Shown one piece after another: positions 9,137 to 20,616 of a DNA stretch of 64,000 bases. The stretch covers positions 1-64,000 of the forward strand of contig NZ_PZZL01000002.1 in NCBI RefSeq assembly GCF_003046185.1. The letters are read 5' to 3'. This stretch comes from Phreatobacter oligotrophus. GTDB lineage: Bacteria; Pseudomonadota; Alphaproteobacteria; Rhizobiales; Phreatobacteraceae. The stretch's first letter is position 1; each line of letters starts with the position of its first letter. Below the pieces are notes generated by a model. It did not search any database. It had not been told where the DNA came from and saw nothing but the letters and a program-made list of their open reading frames with translations. Position numbers and translations under genes: made by a program.

Positions 9137-10749
9137 CCGGACCGATCCTCGAGATCCGCAACCTGACGGTTCAGCTGCCGAAGGGCGCCGACCGCAAGTT
9201 CGCCGTTGAGAATGTCTCGCTCACCGTCAATCCCGGCGAGATCGTCTGCGTCGTCGGCGAATCCGGCTCGGGCAAGTCGGTGTCCTCCCACGCCGTGATG
9301 GGGCTCCTGCCGAAGGGCCAGCTCACCGTTGCCGCCGGCGAGATCCTGCTGGAGGGCGAGAACGTCCTGAAGGCCAGCGCCAACCGGCTGCGCGACCTGC
9401 GCGGCACGCGCATGTCGATGATCTTCCAGGAGCCGATGACGGCGCTGAACCCGGTCGTCACCTGCGGCGAGCAGATCGACGAGGTGCTGCGCATCCACAC
9501 CGACCTCGGCGCCACCGAGCGCAAGGAGAAGGTGATCGCGGTGATGGAATCGGTGCGCCTGCCCGATCCCATCAAGATGTACGACGCCTATCCGCACCAG
9601 CTCTCGGGCGGCCAGCGCCAGCGCATCATGATCGCCCAGGCGCTGGTGCTCGATCCGGCCCTGCTGATCGCCGACGAGCCGACCACGGCCCTCGACGTGA
9701 CCACGCAGGCGCAGATCCTCAGGCTCGTCGCCGAGATGCAGGAGCGCCGCGGCACCGGCGTGCTGTTCATCACCCATGATTTCGGCGTCGTCGCCGAGAT
9801 CGCCCACCGGGTGGTCGTCATGCAGAAGGGCCATGTGGTCGAGACCGGCACGGCCACGGAGGTCCTGACCAACCCGCAGCATCCCTACACCCAGATGCTC
9901 ATCAACGCGGTGCCGACCCTCACCCCGCCGCAGCGCGACGACCGCACGGGCGACGTGGCGCTGGAAACGGTGAAGCTCTGCAAGGTCTATGGCGGCGGCG
10001 GTTTCTTCCAGAAGAAGCGCGAGGTGCGTGCCGCCTCCGATGTCGAGATCCGCGTCCGCCGCGGCGAGACGCTCGGCATCGTCGGCGAGAGCGGCTCGGG
10101 CAAGTCGACCGTTGCCCGCTGCATCGCGCGGCTGATCGAGCCGACCTCGGGCGGCATCGTCGTCGGCAACATGGACATCGCCAAGCTGCCGGAGCGGCAG
10201 CTGAGGCCGCATCGCAAGCACTGCCAGATCGTCTTCCAGGACCCCTATCGGTCGCTCAATCCCCGCCGCTCTGTCGGGGCCTCGATCATCGAGGGGCCGA
10301 TGAATTTCGGCGTCTCCGAGGCCGATGCGATCGCCAAGGCGCGCGACCTGATGAAGCTCGTCGGCCTGTCGCCGGATGCACTCGACCGCTATCCGCACCA
10401 GTTCTCGGGCGGCCAGCGCCAGCGCATCTGCATTGCGCGGGCGCTCGCCATGGAGCCGGAAATCCTCATCGCCGACGAGGCGGTCTCCGCCCTCGACGTG
10501 TCGGTGCAGGCGCAGGTGCTGGACCTCCTCGACGACGTCCGCAAGCGCTTCGACCTCGCCGTCCTCTTCATCACCCATGACCTGCGCGTCGCCGCCCAGA
10601 TCTGCGACCGGATCGCGGTGATGCAGAACGGCGTGGTGGTGGAGCACGGGCGCACGGCGGAGGTCTTCGCCAATCCGCAGCACGCCTATACGCGCTCGCT
10701 GTTCGAGGCGGCGCCGGGCCGGAACTTCCAGTTCGCGCGCGTCGCCTGA
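9133..10749 (+). CDS. Fused double ABC ATPase (DppD-DppF type)
   Basis: This 538-residue protein contains two complete ATPase modules. The first has Walker A GESGSGKS near residues 45-52, signature LSGGQRQR and Walker [13 protein letters not shown]. The second, after a linker near 265-290, has another [16 protein letters not shown] and [12 protein letters not shown]. In many bacteria these are two genes (dppD and dppF); here one polypeptide energises both permeases. It is the last gene of the importer operon and overlaps the upstream permease by ATGA. Confidence 0.93.
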   Translation: MTGPILEIRNLTVQLPKGADRKFAVENVSLTVNPGEIVCVVGESGSGKSVSSHAVMGLLPKGQLTVAAGEILLEGENVLKASANRLRDLRGTRMSMIFQEPMTALNPVVTCGEQIDEVLRIHTDLGATERKEKVIAVMESVRLPDPIKMYDAYPHQLSGGQRQRIMIAQALVLDPALLIADEPTTALDVTTQAQILRLVAEMQERRGTGVLFITHDFGVVAEIAHRVVVMQKGHVVETGTATEVLTNPQHPYTQMLINAVPTLTPPQRDDRTGDVALETVKLCKVYGGGGFFQKKREVRAASDVEIRVRRGETLGIVGESGSGKSTVARCIARLIEPTSGGIVVGNMDIAKLPERQLRPHRKHCQIVFQDPYRSLNPRRSVGASIIEGPMNFGVSEADAIAKARDLMKLVGLSPDALDRYPHQFSGGQRQRICIARALAMEPEILIADEAVSALDVSVQAQVLDLLDDVRKRFDLAVLFITHDLRVAAQICDRIAVMQNGVVVEHGRTAEVFANPQHAYTRSLFEAAPGRNFQFARVA

Positions 10750-10830
10750 GGCCGCGCAGAAAACGGGTGCAGGGATCGGGTGTCGGTGCGGGCTCCGCGC
10801 CGGCAGGGTCGGCGGGACAGGAGCCCCGCC

Positions 10831-12060
10831 ATGACCCCCCAACGCCCCGCCGCCTTCTCCCGCCTCTTCGCCACGGCCGCCCTGGTCCAGGCGGCTGACC
10901 AGATCGCTCTCGCCGCCCTGCCCGTCACCGCCGTGCTGTTGCTCGGCGCCGGCCCCGCCATGGTGGGCCTGCTCGTCGCGGCGCAGACGGCGGCCTGGCT
11001 CCTCGTCTCGCTGCCGGCCGGCGTGCTGGTCGACCGCCTGCCGGCGCCGCGCGTCATCCGTGTCGCCCTGGTGCTTGCCCTTGCCGGCATGATCGCCGCC
11101 ATCGCGGCGGCGCAGATGGCCTCGCCAGCGCTGCTGGCTGCGGCCGTCTTCATCGCCTCGGCGGGCACCGTGACCTTCGTGCTGGTGCAGGTGGGCCTCG
11201 TGCCGCGCATGGTGCCCGCGGCGGGCCTGCCGGCCGCCAATGCGCGGATCGAGCTTGCCCGCGCGCTGGCGACGGCCGCCGCGCCCATGCTGGTCGGCGT
11301 CCTTGCCACCCGGCTCTCGCCCGCCGCCGCCTATCCGCTCGCCGCGGTGCTGACCCTCGGCGCCCTCGTGCTCGGCATGGGGCTCCGGCCCGCAGCGGCC
11401 GCACCGGCCGCTCGCCCGCCGGTGCTCACCGCCATCGCCGAGGGCACCCGCTTCGTCATCCGCCATCCGCTGCTGCGGGCCATCGCGCTCTGCGCGGTGT
11501 TCTGGAACTTCGCCTTCATCGCCCTGCTCGCGGTCTTCGTGCCCTTCGCGCTCGCCAGGCTCTCCACCGATGCGGCCGGCGCGGGCCTTGCCCAGGGCTT
11601 TGCCGGCCTCGGCATGATCGCTGGCGCGCTCGCCGCCCCGGCCCTGCTCGCAAAGCTGCAGCCGCGGGTGCTGCTGGTCTTCGGCCCTTGCGTCTCGGCG
11701 CTGGCGGCTTTGGCCATCCTCACGGCTCCGAGCCTTGGCGGCATCGGGCTTGCGGGCTTCGCCTTCGCGCTGATCGGCTTCGGCCCGATCCTGTGGCTGG
11801 TCATGCAGCTGACCGTACGCCAGATCGTCACGCCGCCGGAGCTGATGGGCCGCGTCACGGCGACGATCCAAGTGGCGATCTACGGCGTCCGGCCCCTCGG
11901 CGCGCTGGCCGGCGGGGCCATGGCGCAGGGTTTCGGCCTCGATGCCGCGCTCATTCTCGTGGCCATCGCCTTTGGCGCCTCGGCGCTCGCCTGCCTTGCC
12001 TCGCCGCTGGCAAGGCTCGCCGCCCTGCCCGCCCCCGCCACCGCGGCAGGAGGCCTATGA
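10831..12060 (+). CDS. MFS transporter (exporter-like)
   Basis: This 409-residue protein with about 12 membrane helices is of the major facilitator superfamily. The loop after helix 2 reads PAGVLVDRLPAPRV, matching the MFS motif-A region. It is Ala/Leu-rich throughout, with a central cytoplasmic segment near 195-215. The ATG at 10831 has GGACAGGAG upstream. It lies 81 bp after the importer operon on the same strand and may be co-transcribed. The substrate is unknown; enterobactin-exporter-like and drug-efflux members share this layout. Confidence 0.82.
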   Translation: MTPQRPAAFSRLFATAALVQAADQIALAALPVTAVLLLGAGPAMVGLLVAAQTAAWLLVSLPAGVLVDRLPAPRVIRVALVLALAGMIAAIAAAQMASPALLAAAVFIASAGTVTFVLVQVGLVPRMVPAAGLPAANARIELARALATAAAPMLVGVLATRLSPAAAYPLAAVLTLGALVLGMGLRPAAAAPAARPPVLTAIAEGTRFVIRHPLLRAIALCAVFWNFAFIALLAVFVPFALARLSTDAAGAGLAQGFAGLGMIAGALAAPALLAKLQPRVLLVFGPCVSALAALAILTAPSLGGIGLAGFAFALIGFGPILWLVMQLTVRQIVTPPELMGRVTATIQVAIYGVRPLGALAGGAMAQGFGLDAALILVAIAFGASALACLASPLARLAALPAPATAAGGL

Positions 12061-12130
12061 CCATCCACCGCTTGGCGATGCGGGGTTCCTGCCCTAAGAC
12101 AACGGCATCATTCGTTCGAGGATCATTGCC

Positions 12131-13348
<1,218 letters not shown>

Positions 13349-13372
13349 TCGCAGGGTTCAGGGATGAATGCG

Positions 13373-13407
13373 GAAGGCCCGGCCATTGCGCCGGGCCTTC
13401 TGCTTTT
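13373..13407 (+). terminator. Rho-independent terminator after gcdH
   Basis: A perfect 11-bp stem (GAAGGCCCGGC at 13373-13383 with its complement at 13390-13400) encloses a 6-base loop and is followed by TGCTTTT. It starts 25 bases after the gcdH stop. Confidence 0.85.
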
Positions 13408-13469
13408 GGGCACCGACAGGGCTTCACGCAGGACCGCGGCGGCTCCACGGGGGGGATGAAGGGCGCAGC

Positions 13470-13620
13470 ACCCACCTCTCCCCGGCGGGGAGAGGTCGAC
13501 GAGCGCAGCGAGGCGGGTGAGGGGGAGACTTCTCAAGACCCAGGAGCCCCCTCTCCCGGCCTCCGGCCGACCTCTCCCCGCCGGGGAGAGGTGGAGCAGC
13601 GCCTCATCCGGCGGGAATGG
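13470..13620. repeat. Pair of REP-like palindromes (family A)
   Basis: Two copies of the 21-base palindrome CCTCTCCCC(G/C)(C/G)GGGGAGAGG lie at 13475-13495 and 13571-13591. The interval contains GACGAGCGCAGCGAGGCGGG and CGGCCTCCGGCCGA. The same composite recurs near 20.5, 51.0 and 53.1 kb. The gap between gcdH and the cytochrome gene holds no other feature apart from the terminator. Confidence 0.8.
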
Positions 13621-13636
13621 GAGAAGGTAGGCCTTC

Positions 13637-13999
13637 TCAGCGCCGCTGCGGGCGGGCGTTGGGCTCCACCTGGATGGACGAGAGATAGGCGACGATCGCC
13701 GCGGCGCGCTCGGCCGAGAAGGTAAATTCCGGCATGGCCGGATGGCCGGAGGTGAAGCCCTCGGCCAGCGCCTCCTCCAGCACGTCCACCGGATAGCGCT
13801 TCGACAGCTCGCGGAAGAGCGGCGCATTGGGATAGGGGCTCGCGCCGTCGCGGCCTACCGCGTGGCAGAGCGAGCAGTTCTGCTTCACCAGCGCCTCACC
13901 GCGCTGGACCAGCACCCGTTGGCTCTGGGCGGCGGCAGCCGTGGCGCCGAGCGCGAGGCCGGCGGCAAGGGCCAGGATGGTCACGAGGCGGGGGCGCAT
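13637..13999 (-). CDS. Class I cytochrome c, periplasmic
   Basis: This 120-residue protein has a signal peptide (about 1-24, ending AAAAQ) and a single haem c site, Cys42-x-x-Cys45-His46 in NCSLCHAVG. The distal ligand is probably the Met in GHPAMPEF. The length fits a small soluble electron carrier. The ATG at 13999 starts MRPRLVTIL, and the longer frame adds a polar leader that would mask the signal. Haem attachment would use the Ccm system encoded near 28-32 kb. The redox partner is unknown. Confidence 0.88.
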   Translation of the reverse strand: MRPRLVTILALAAGLALGATAAAAQSQRVLVQRGEALVKQNCSLCHAVGRDGASPYPNAPLFRELSKRYPVDVLEEALAEGFTSGHPAMPEFTFSAERAAAIVAYLSSIQVEPNARPQRR

Positions 14000-14066
14000 G
14001 GCGGTCTCCGGGCGGTGGAACGAAAGGAATCGTCCCACGCCCGGCCTTGCGCCGCGTTGCGGTCGA

Positions 14067-14888
14067 TCAACCCGCGAGCGCCACCAGTTCCGCCGTCAGC
14101 GCCGAGGCCGGATCGGCGAAGGGCGCGATGACGGTGAAATGGTTGGCGCCCGGCACGACGATCTCCTTCGCCACGACGCCGAGCGCGCTCCAGCAGGAGA
14201 CCAGCGTGCGGGTCTGGCGGTGATATTCGGAGGATTCATCGCCCCCCACCACCGCCGTGACTTTCAGCCCCGGCCGCGGCGACCATGTGATGGGCGAGAG
14301 GCGCGAGACGTCTCCGGGTTCCATGCCCATGGCCTTGTTGACGAAGGTCGCCCGGAGCGGGGCGAGATGGAACAGCCCGGAGATCGGCATGGCCGCGGCG
14401 ATGATCTCCGGCGCCTCGCCGATCCAGGGCCAGTTCGCGCTGGCAAGGCAGGCGGCGAGATGCCCGCCCGCCGAGTGGCCGAAGGGCAGGACGCGGCGGC
14501 CCGTGACCCGGTGAAGCGCGCGGGTGCAGGCAATCACCTGGTCGACGATCTCGCCGAGCTTCACCTGCGGGCAGAGGTCGTAGCTCATCACCGCGACATC
14601 GAGGCCGTGGGCATTGGCGCCGGCCGCCATGTGGCTGAAGGAGGTCTTGTCGAGCGCCTGCCAGTAGCCGCCATGGATGAAGAGCAGGATGGGGGCGCCC
14701 GCACGCGGGCTGGCGGCGGGAAAGAGGTCGTAGCGGTGGCGCTCGCCGGTGCCATAGGCCTGGTCCAGCTGCGCATCCGGCCGCCCCGCGCGATAGGCCG
14801 CCGCATCGCGAACCCAGGCGGCCATGATGGCGGGATGGTCCGGCACCATGGCGCGGTTGTTGTATTCGGCGTCGAGGTCGAGGGGCAT
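14067..14888 (-). CDS. Alpha/beta hydrolase, kynurenine-formamidase-like
   Basis: This 273-residue alpha/beta hydrolase has the oxyanion-hole motif HGGYW (72-76) and nucleophile elbow GHSAGGH with Ser139. A His in GANHF near the C-terminus completes the triad. HGGYW is typical of the esterase/arylformamidase branch, so hydrolysis of a small ester or N-formyl amide is likely. No other kynurenine-pathway gene is adjacent, so the specific role stays open. The start at 14888 gives the family-typical NNRAMVPDHPAI region early. Confidence 0.85.
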   Translation of the reverse strand: MPLDLDAEYNNRAMVPDHPAIMAAWVRDAAAYRAGRPDAQLDQAYGTGERHRYDLFPAASPRAGAPILLFIHGGYWQALDKTSFSHMAAGANAHGLDVAVMSYDLCPQVKLGEIVDQVIACTRALHRVTGRRVLPFGHSAGGHLAACLASANWPWIGEAPEIIAAAMPISGLFHLAPLRATFVNKAMGMEPGDVSRLSPITWSPRPGLKVTAVVGGDESSEYHRQTRTLVSCWSALGVVAKEIVVPGANHFTVIAPFADPASALTAELVALAG

Positions 14889-15034
14889 GGCGGGCCTTTC
14901 CGGTCAGCGCGCATGCTGCCCCAGGCGGTCCGGCGATGCCAGCGCCGCTGCCGCCGGTCCGCCATTCCGCCGGGCGCCGTCATGGACTAGGGTCGCGCGG
15001 GGCCACGATGGGGCCCATCGGCAGGATTCGATCG

Positions 15035-17677
15035 ATGCGCAGTGACCAGGCGACGCCCGTGAAACTCTCGGACTACCGGGTGCCGGATCATGTGGTCACG
15101 CAGGTGCATCTCGACGTGGTGCTGCATCCGACCGCGACGCGGATCCGCGCCACGAGCGAGGTAGCGCCGCACCGCCAGGGCCGCGCTGGCGCGCCCCTCG
15201 TCTTCGATGGCGACGGACTGATGCTGGCCTCCATTGCCATCGACGGCGTGGCGCTGGCGACGGACGCCTATGCGGCGACGCCCGACCGCCTGACCATCCA
15301 CCAGCCGCCGCGCGGGCCCTTCCGCCTGACGGTGGAGACGGTGATCGACCCGCAGGCCAACACCCAGCTGATGGGTCTTTACCGCTCCTCCGGCACCTGG
15401 TGCACTCAGTGCGAGGCCGAGGGCTTTCGCCGCATCACCTATTTTCCCGACCGGCCTGACGTGCTCGCCGTCTACACGACGCGGATCGAGGCCGAGAAGA
15501 AGGCCGCGCCCGTCCTGCTCGGCAACGGCAACCTCGTGGAGGCGGGCGACCTTCCCGACGGTCGGCACTACGCGGTGTGGCACGACCCGCATCCCAAGCC
15601 GAGCTATCTCTTCGCCCTGGTCGGCGGCGATCTCGCGGTGGTCACCGACAGCTTCACCACCCGATCGGGGCGCGAGGTCGCGCTCGGCATCTATGTCGAG
15701 CACGGCAAGGAGGACCGCTGCGCCTATGCCATGGACGCGCTCAAGCGCTCCATGCGCTGGGACGAGGAGGCCTTCGGCTGCGAGTACGACCTCGACGTCT
15801 TCAACATCGTCGCCGTGTCCGACTTCAACATGGGCGCGATGGAGAACAAGGGCCTCAACATCTTCAACGACAAATATGTGCTGGCGCTGCCCGACACCGC
15901 CACCGACCAGGACTATGCGGCGATCGAGGCGATCATCGCCCACGAATATTTCCACAACTGGACCGGCAACCGGATCACCTGCCGCGACTGGTTCCAGCTC
16001 TGCCTCAAGGAGGGCCTGACCGTCTTCCGCGACCAGGAATTCTCCTCCGACATGCGCTCGCGGGCGGTGAAGCGCATCGCCGACGTACGGCTGCTGAAGA
16101 GCCACCAGTTCGCCGAGGATGCGGGCCCCCTCGCCCATCCGGTCCGGCCGGAAATCTATCACGAGATCAACAACTTCTACACGGCGACTGTCTATGAGAA
16201 GGGCGCCGAGGTCATCCGCGCGCTGAAAGTCCTGATCGGCGAGACGGCCTTCCGCGCAGGCATGGACCTGTACCTCGCCCGCCACGACGGGGACGCGGCG
16301 ACGGTCGAGGATTTCATCGCCTGCTTCGCCGAGGCGGGCGGCCGCGACCTCTCCCAGTTCTTCCTCTGGTATCGCCAGTCCGGCACGCCCGAGGTCAGCG
16401 TCGCGACGCGCCACGACGCCGTCGCCGGCACCTTCACCGTCACGCTGTCCCAGCGCCACCGGCCGACGCCCGGCCAGACCGACAAGCAGCCCATGGTGAT
16501 CCCGCTCGCCTTCGGCCTCGTCGGCGAGGACGGCCGCGACCGGCCGCTGCTCGACGAGGACGGCCGGCAGGTCGCCGCCGTCATCACGCTGGACGAGCCG
16601 CAGAAGACCGTCACCTTTTCCGGCCACCCGACGCGGCCCGTTCTGTCCATCAATCGCGGCTTCTCCGCGCCGGTGGCCCTGAAGACCGACCTCACGGCGG
16701 CAGATCTCGCTTTCCTCGCCGGCCATGACGGCGACGCCTACAATCGCTGGCAGGCGATCCAGTCCCTGGCGACCGAGCATCTGGTCGGCGCCAGCCGCGG
16801 CAACACCCGCCCGGGCGGTGCCGATGCCATCGCTGCGGCCCTCGCCCATGTCATCGACGGCGCGGCGGCCGATCCGGCCTTCGCGGCCCAGGCGCTCACG
16901 CTGCCGTCCGAAGCCGACATTGCCCGCGAGATGGGGGCGGAGGTCGATCCGGCCGCCGTCTTCGCCGCGCGCAAGACGCTGAAGCTGCATCTCTCGGCAT
17001 CCCTCGGCGACCGCCTCGCGGCCCTGCGCGAGCGCTTTGCGACGCCCGGCCCCTACAGCCCCGACGCGGCCTCGGCCGGCCGCCGCGCCCTGGTCAATGT
17101 CGCGCTCGACCTCTGGGCGGCCTCGGGCGACGATGCCCGCCTCGCCGTGGTCGAGGCGCGCTTCGCCGGCGCCGACAACATGACTGACCGGTTCGCCGCC
17201 CTCGCCGTCCTCGCCCAGCATCCGGGGGCGCGGCGCGAGGCGGCGCTCGCCGCCTTCCGCGAGCGCTACCGCACGGACGCGCTCATCCTCGACAAGTGGC
17301 TCGCCCTGCAGGCGGCCATCCCGGAGGATGGCACGCTCGCCCGTGTCGAGGCGCTGCTCGCCGATCCCGCCTTCGCCATGGGCAATCCGAACCGCCTCAG
17401 GGCCCTCGTCGGCGGCTTCGCCACCGGCAATGCCACGCAGTTCAACCGGCCGGACGGCGCGGGATATGCCTTCCTGGCCCGGGTGGTGACCGACACCGAT
17501 CCGCGCAACCCGCAGGTGGCGGCGCGCCTGCTCCAGGCCTTCCGCAGCTGGCGGGCGCTGGAGGGGGGGCGGCGGTCGCTGGCAAGGGCTGCGCTGGAGC
17601 GCGTGGCGGGCGTCGCGGGCCTGTCGCCGGACGTGCGCGACATCGTCGACCGGATGCTGAGCGAGCCCGGCAAATAG
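15035..17677 (+). CDS. pepN: Aminopeptidase N, M1 family
   Basis: This 880-residue zinc metallopeptidase removes N-terminal residues from peptides in the cytoplasm. The zinc site is HEYFH (His303, Glu304, His307) plus Glu326 eighteen residues on, and the substrate-binding GAMEN motif precedes it in MGAMENKGLNIF. Length matches E. coli PepN. The ATG at 15035 (MRSDQATPVKLSDYRVPDH) is preceded by AGGA; an in-frame ATG at 14936 would add a 33-residue low-quality leader. It is divergent from the hydrolase gene. Confidence 0.95.
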   Translation: MRSDQATPVKLSDYRVPDHVVTQVHLDVVLHPTATRIRATSEVAPHRQGRAGAPLVFDGDGLMLASIAIDGVALATDAYAATPDRLTIHQPPRGPFRLTVETVIDPQANTQLMGLYRSSGTWCTQCEAEGFRRITYFPDRPDVLAVYTTRIEAEKKAAPVLLGNGNLVEAGDLPDGRHYAVWHDPHPKPSYLFALVGGDLAVVTDSFTTRSGREVALGIYVEHGKEDRCAYAMDALKRSMRWDEEAFGCEYDLDVFNIVAVSDFNMGAMENKGLNIFNDKYVLALPDTATDQDYAAIEAIIAHEYFHNWTGNRITCRDWFQLCLKEGLTVFRDQEFSSDMRSRAVKRIADVRLLKSHQFAEDAGPLAHPVRPEIYHEINNFYTATVYEKGAEVIRALKVLIGETAFRAGMDLYLARHDGDAATVEDFIACFAEAGGRDLSQFFLWYRQSGTPEVSVATRHDAVAGTFTVTLSQRHRPTPGQTDKQPMVIPLAFGLVGEDGRDRPLLDEDGRQVAAVITLDEPQKTVTFSGHPTRPVLSINRGFSAPVALKTDLTAADLAFLAGHDGDAYNRWQAIQSLATEHLVGASRGNTRPGGADAIAAALAHVIDGAAADPAFAAQALTLPSEADIAREMGAEVDPAAVFAARKTLKLHLSASLGDRLAALRERFATPGPYSPDAASAGRRALVNVALDLWAASGDDARLAVVEARFAGADNMTDRFAALAVLAQHPGARREAALAAFRERYRTDALILDKWLALQAAIPEDGTLARVEALLADPAFAMGNPNRLRALVGGFATGNATQFNRPDGAGYAFLARVVTDTDPRNPQVAARLLQAFRSWRALEGGRRSLARAALERVAGVAGLSPDVRDIVDRMLSEPGK

Positions 17678-17826
17678 TCCTACGGCGTTAACTAAAAATT
17701 TCCGAATTCGCGATTCGGCGACTCTAGACAGGAGTCGTCCAAATCGATTCTTATGACCGCGATTCGGGGGGGCTGGGGCTCGGACTCCGGACCGGATTTT
17801 CCAGGATTCGACGGGGGACACCGGCG

Positions 17827-20130
<2,304 letters not shown>

Positions 20131-20149
20131 GGTCTATCCGCTGCAGGCA

Positions 20150-20610
20150 GGACAGTGCGTCCTTCGAGGCTCGCTGACGCTCGCACCTCAGGATGAGGAA
20201 CGGGGTGCCCGGCAGCGAGCGCGGCACTGATCCGTCGCAAGCCCCCATCCCGCGCACAACCGTCCTCATCCTGAGGTGCGAGGGCCTTGGCCCGAGCCTC
20301 GAAGGACGCACTTTGGCAATGCCCAGCTGGGTCGCGGACACCCTGTCCGTCATGCCCGGCCTTGTGCCGGGCATCCACGAATTCTCATCGGACAGTGGTC
20401 AAGTCGTGGATGCCCGCCACAGGGGCGGGCATGACGCGAGGAGGGTGACTCGACCGCAATCACACAGATCTGCGGGGCGCGCACCCACCTCTCCCCGGTG
20501 GGGAGAGGTCGGCCGAAGGCCGGGAGAGGGGGCAGTTTGAGGGCATGAAGACTCCCCCTCACCCCCTCGCTGACGCTCGTCGACCTCTCCCCGCCGGGGA
20601 GAGGTGAAGC
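20150..20610. repeat. Intergenic block of three palindromic repeat families
   Basis: This gap holds no gene. It contains an inverted pair of family D (20155-20200 and about 20262-20312: CCTTCGAGGCTCG and CACCTCAGGATGAGG in one orientation, complement in the other). Next is a family C inverted repeat (20347-20441: GTCATGCCCGGCCTTGTGCC with complement GGGCGGGCATGAC). Two family A palindromes follow (20488-20508 and 20584-20604). The block ends right at the glnE stop and could form large hairpins in either transcript. Confidence 0.8.
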
Positions 20611-20616
20611 ACGCCC

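Noticed and set aside
9037-11871. 944-residue minus-strand open frame antisense to the ABC ATPase and MFS genes
   Set aside because: High-GC shadow of real plus-strand genes; Arg/Gly/Asp-rich composition and no motif.
14987-17821. 944-residue minus-strand open frame opposite pepN
   Set aside because: Shadow of pepN; low-complexity Arg/Gly/Glu composition, no recognisable domain.
17678-17826. GTTAAC near the PleC-like gene as a CtrA box
   Set aside because: Only one half-site; the second TTAA at the proper spacing is missing.
20150-20610. Palindromic repeats as a CRISPR array
   Set aside because: Copies are few, inverted and of several families, with no regular repeat-spacer pattern.
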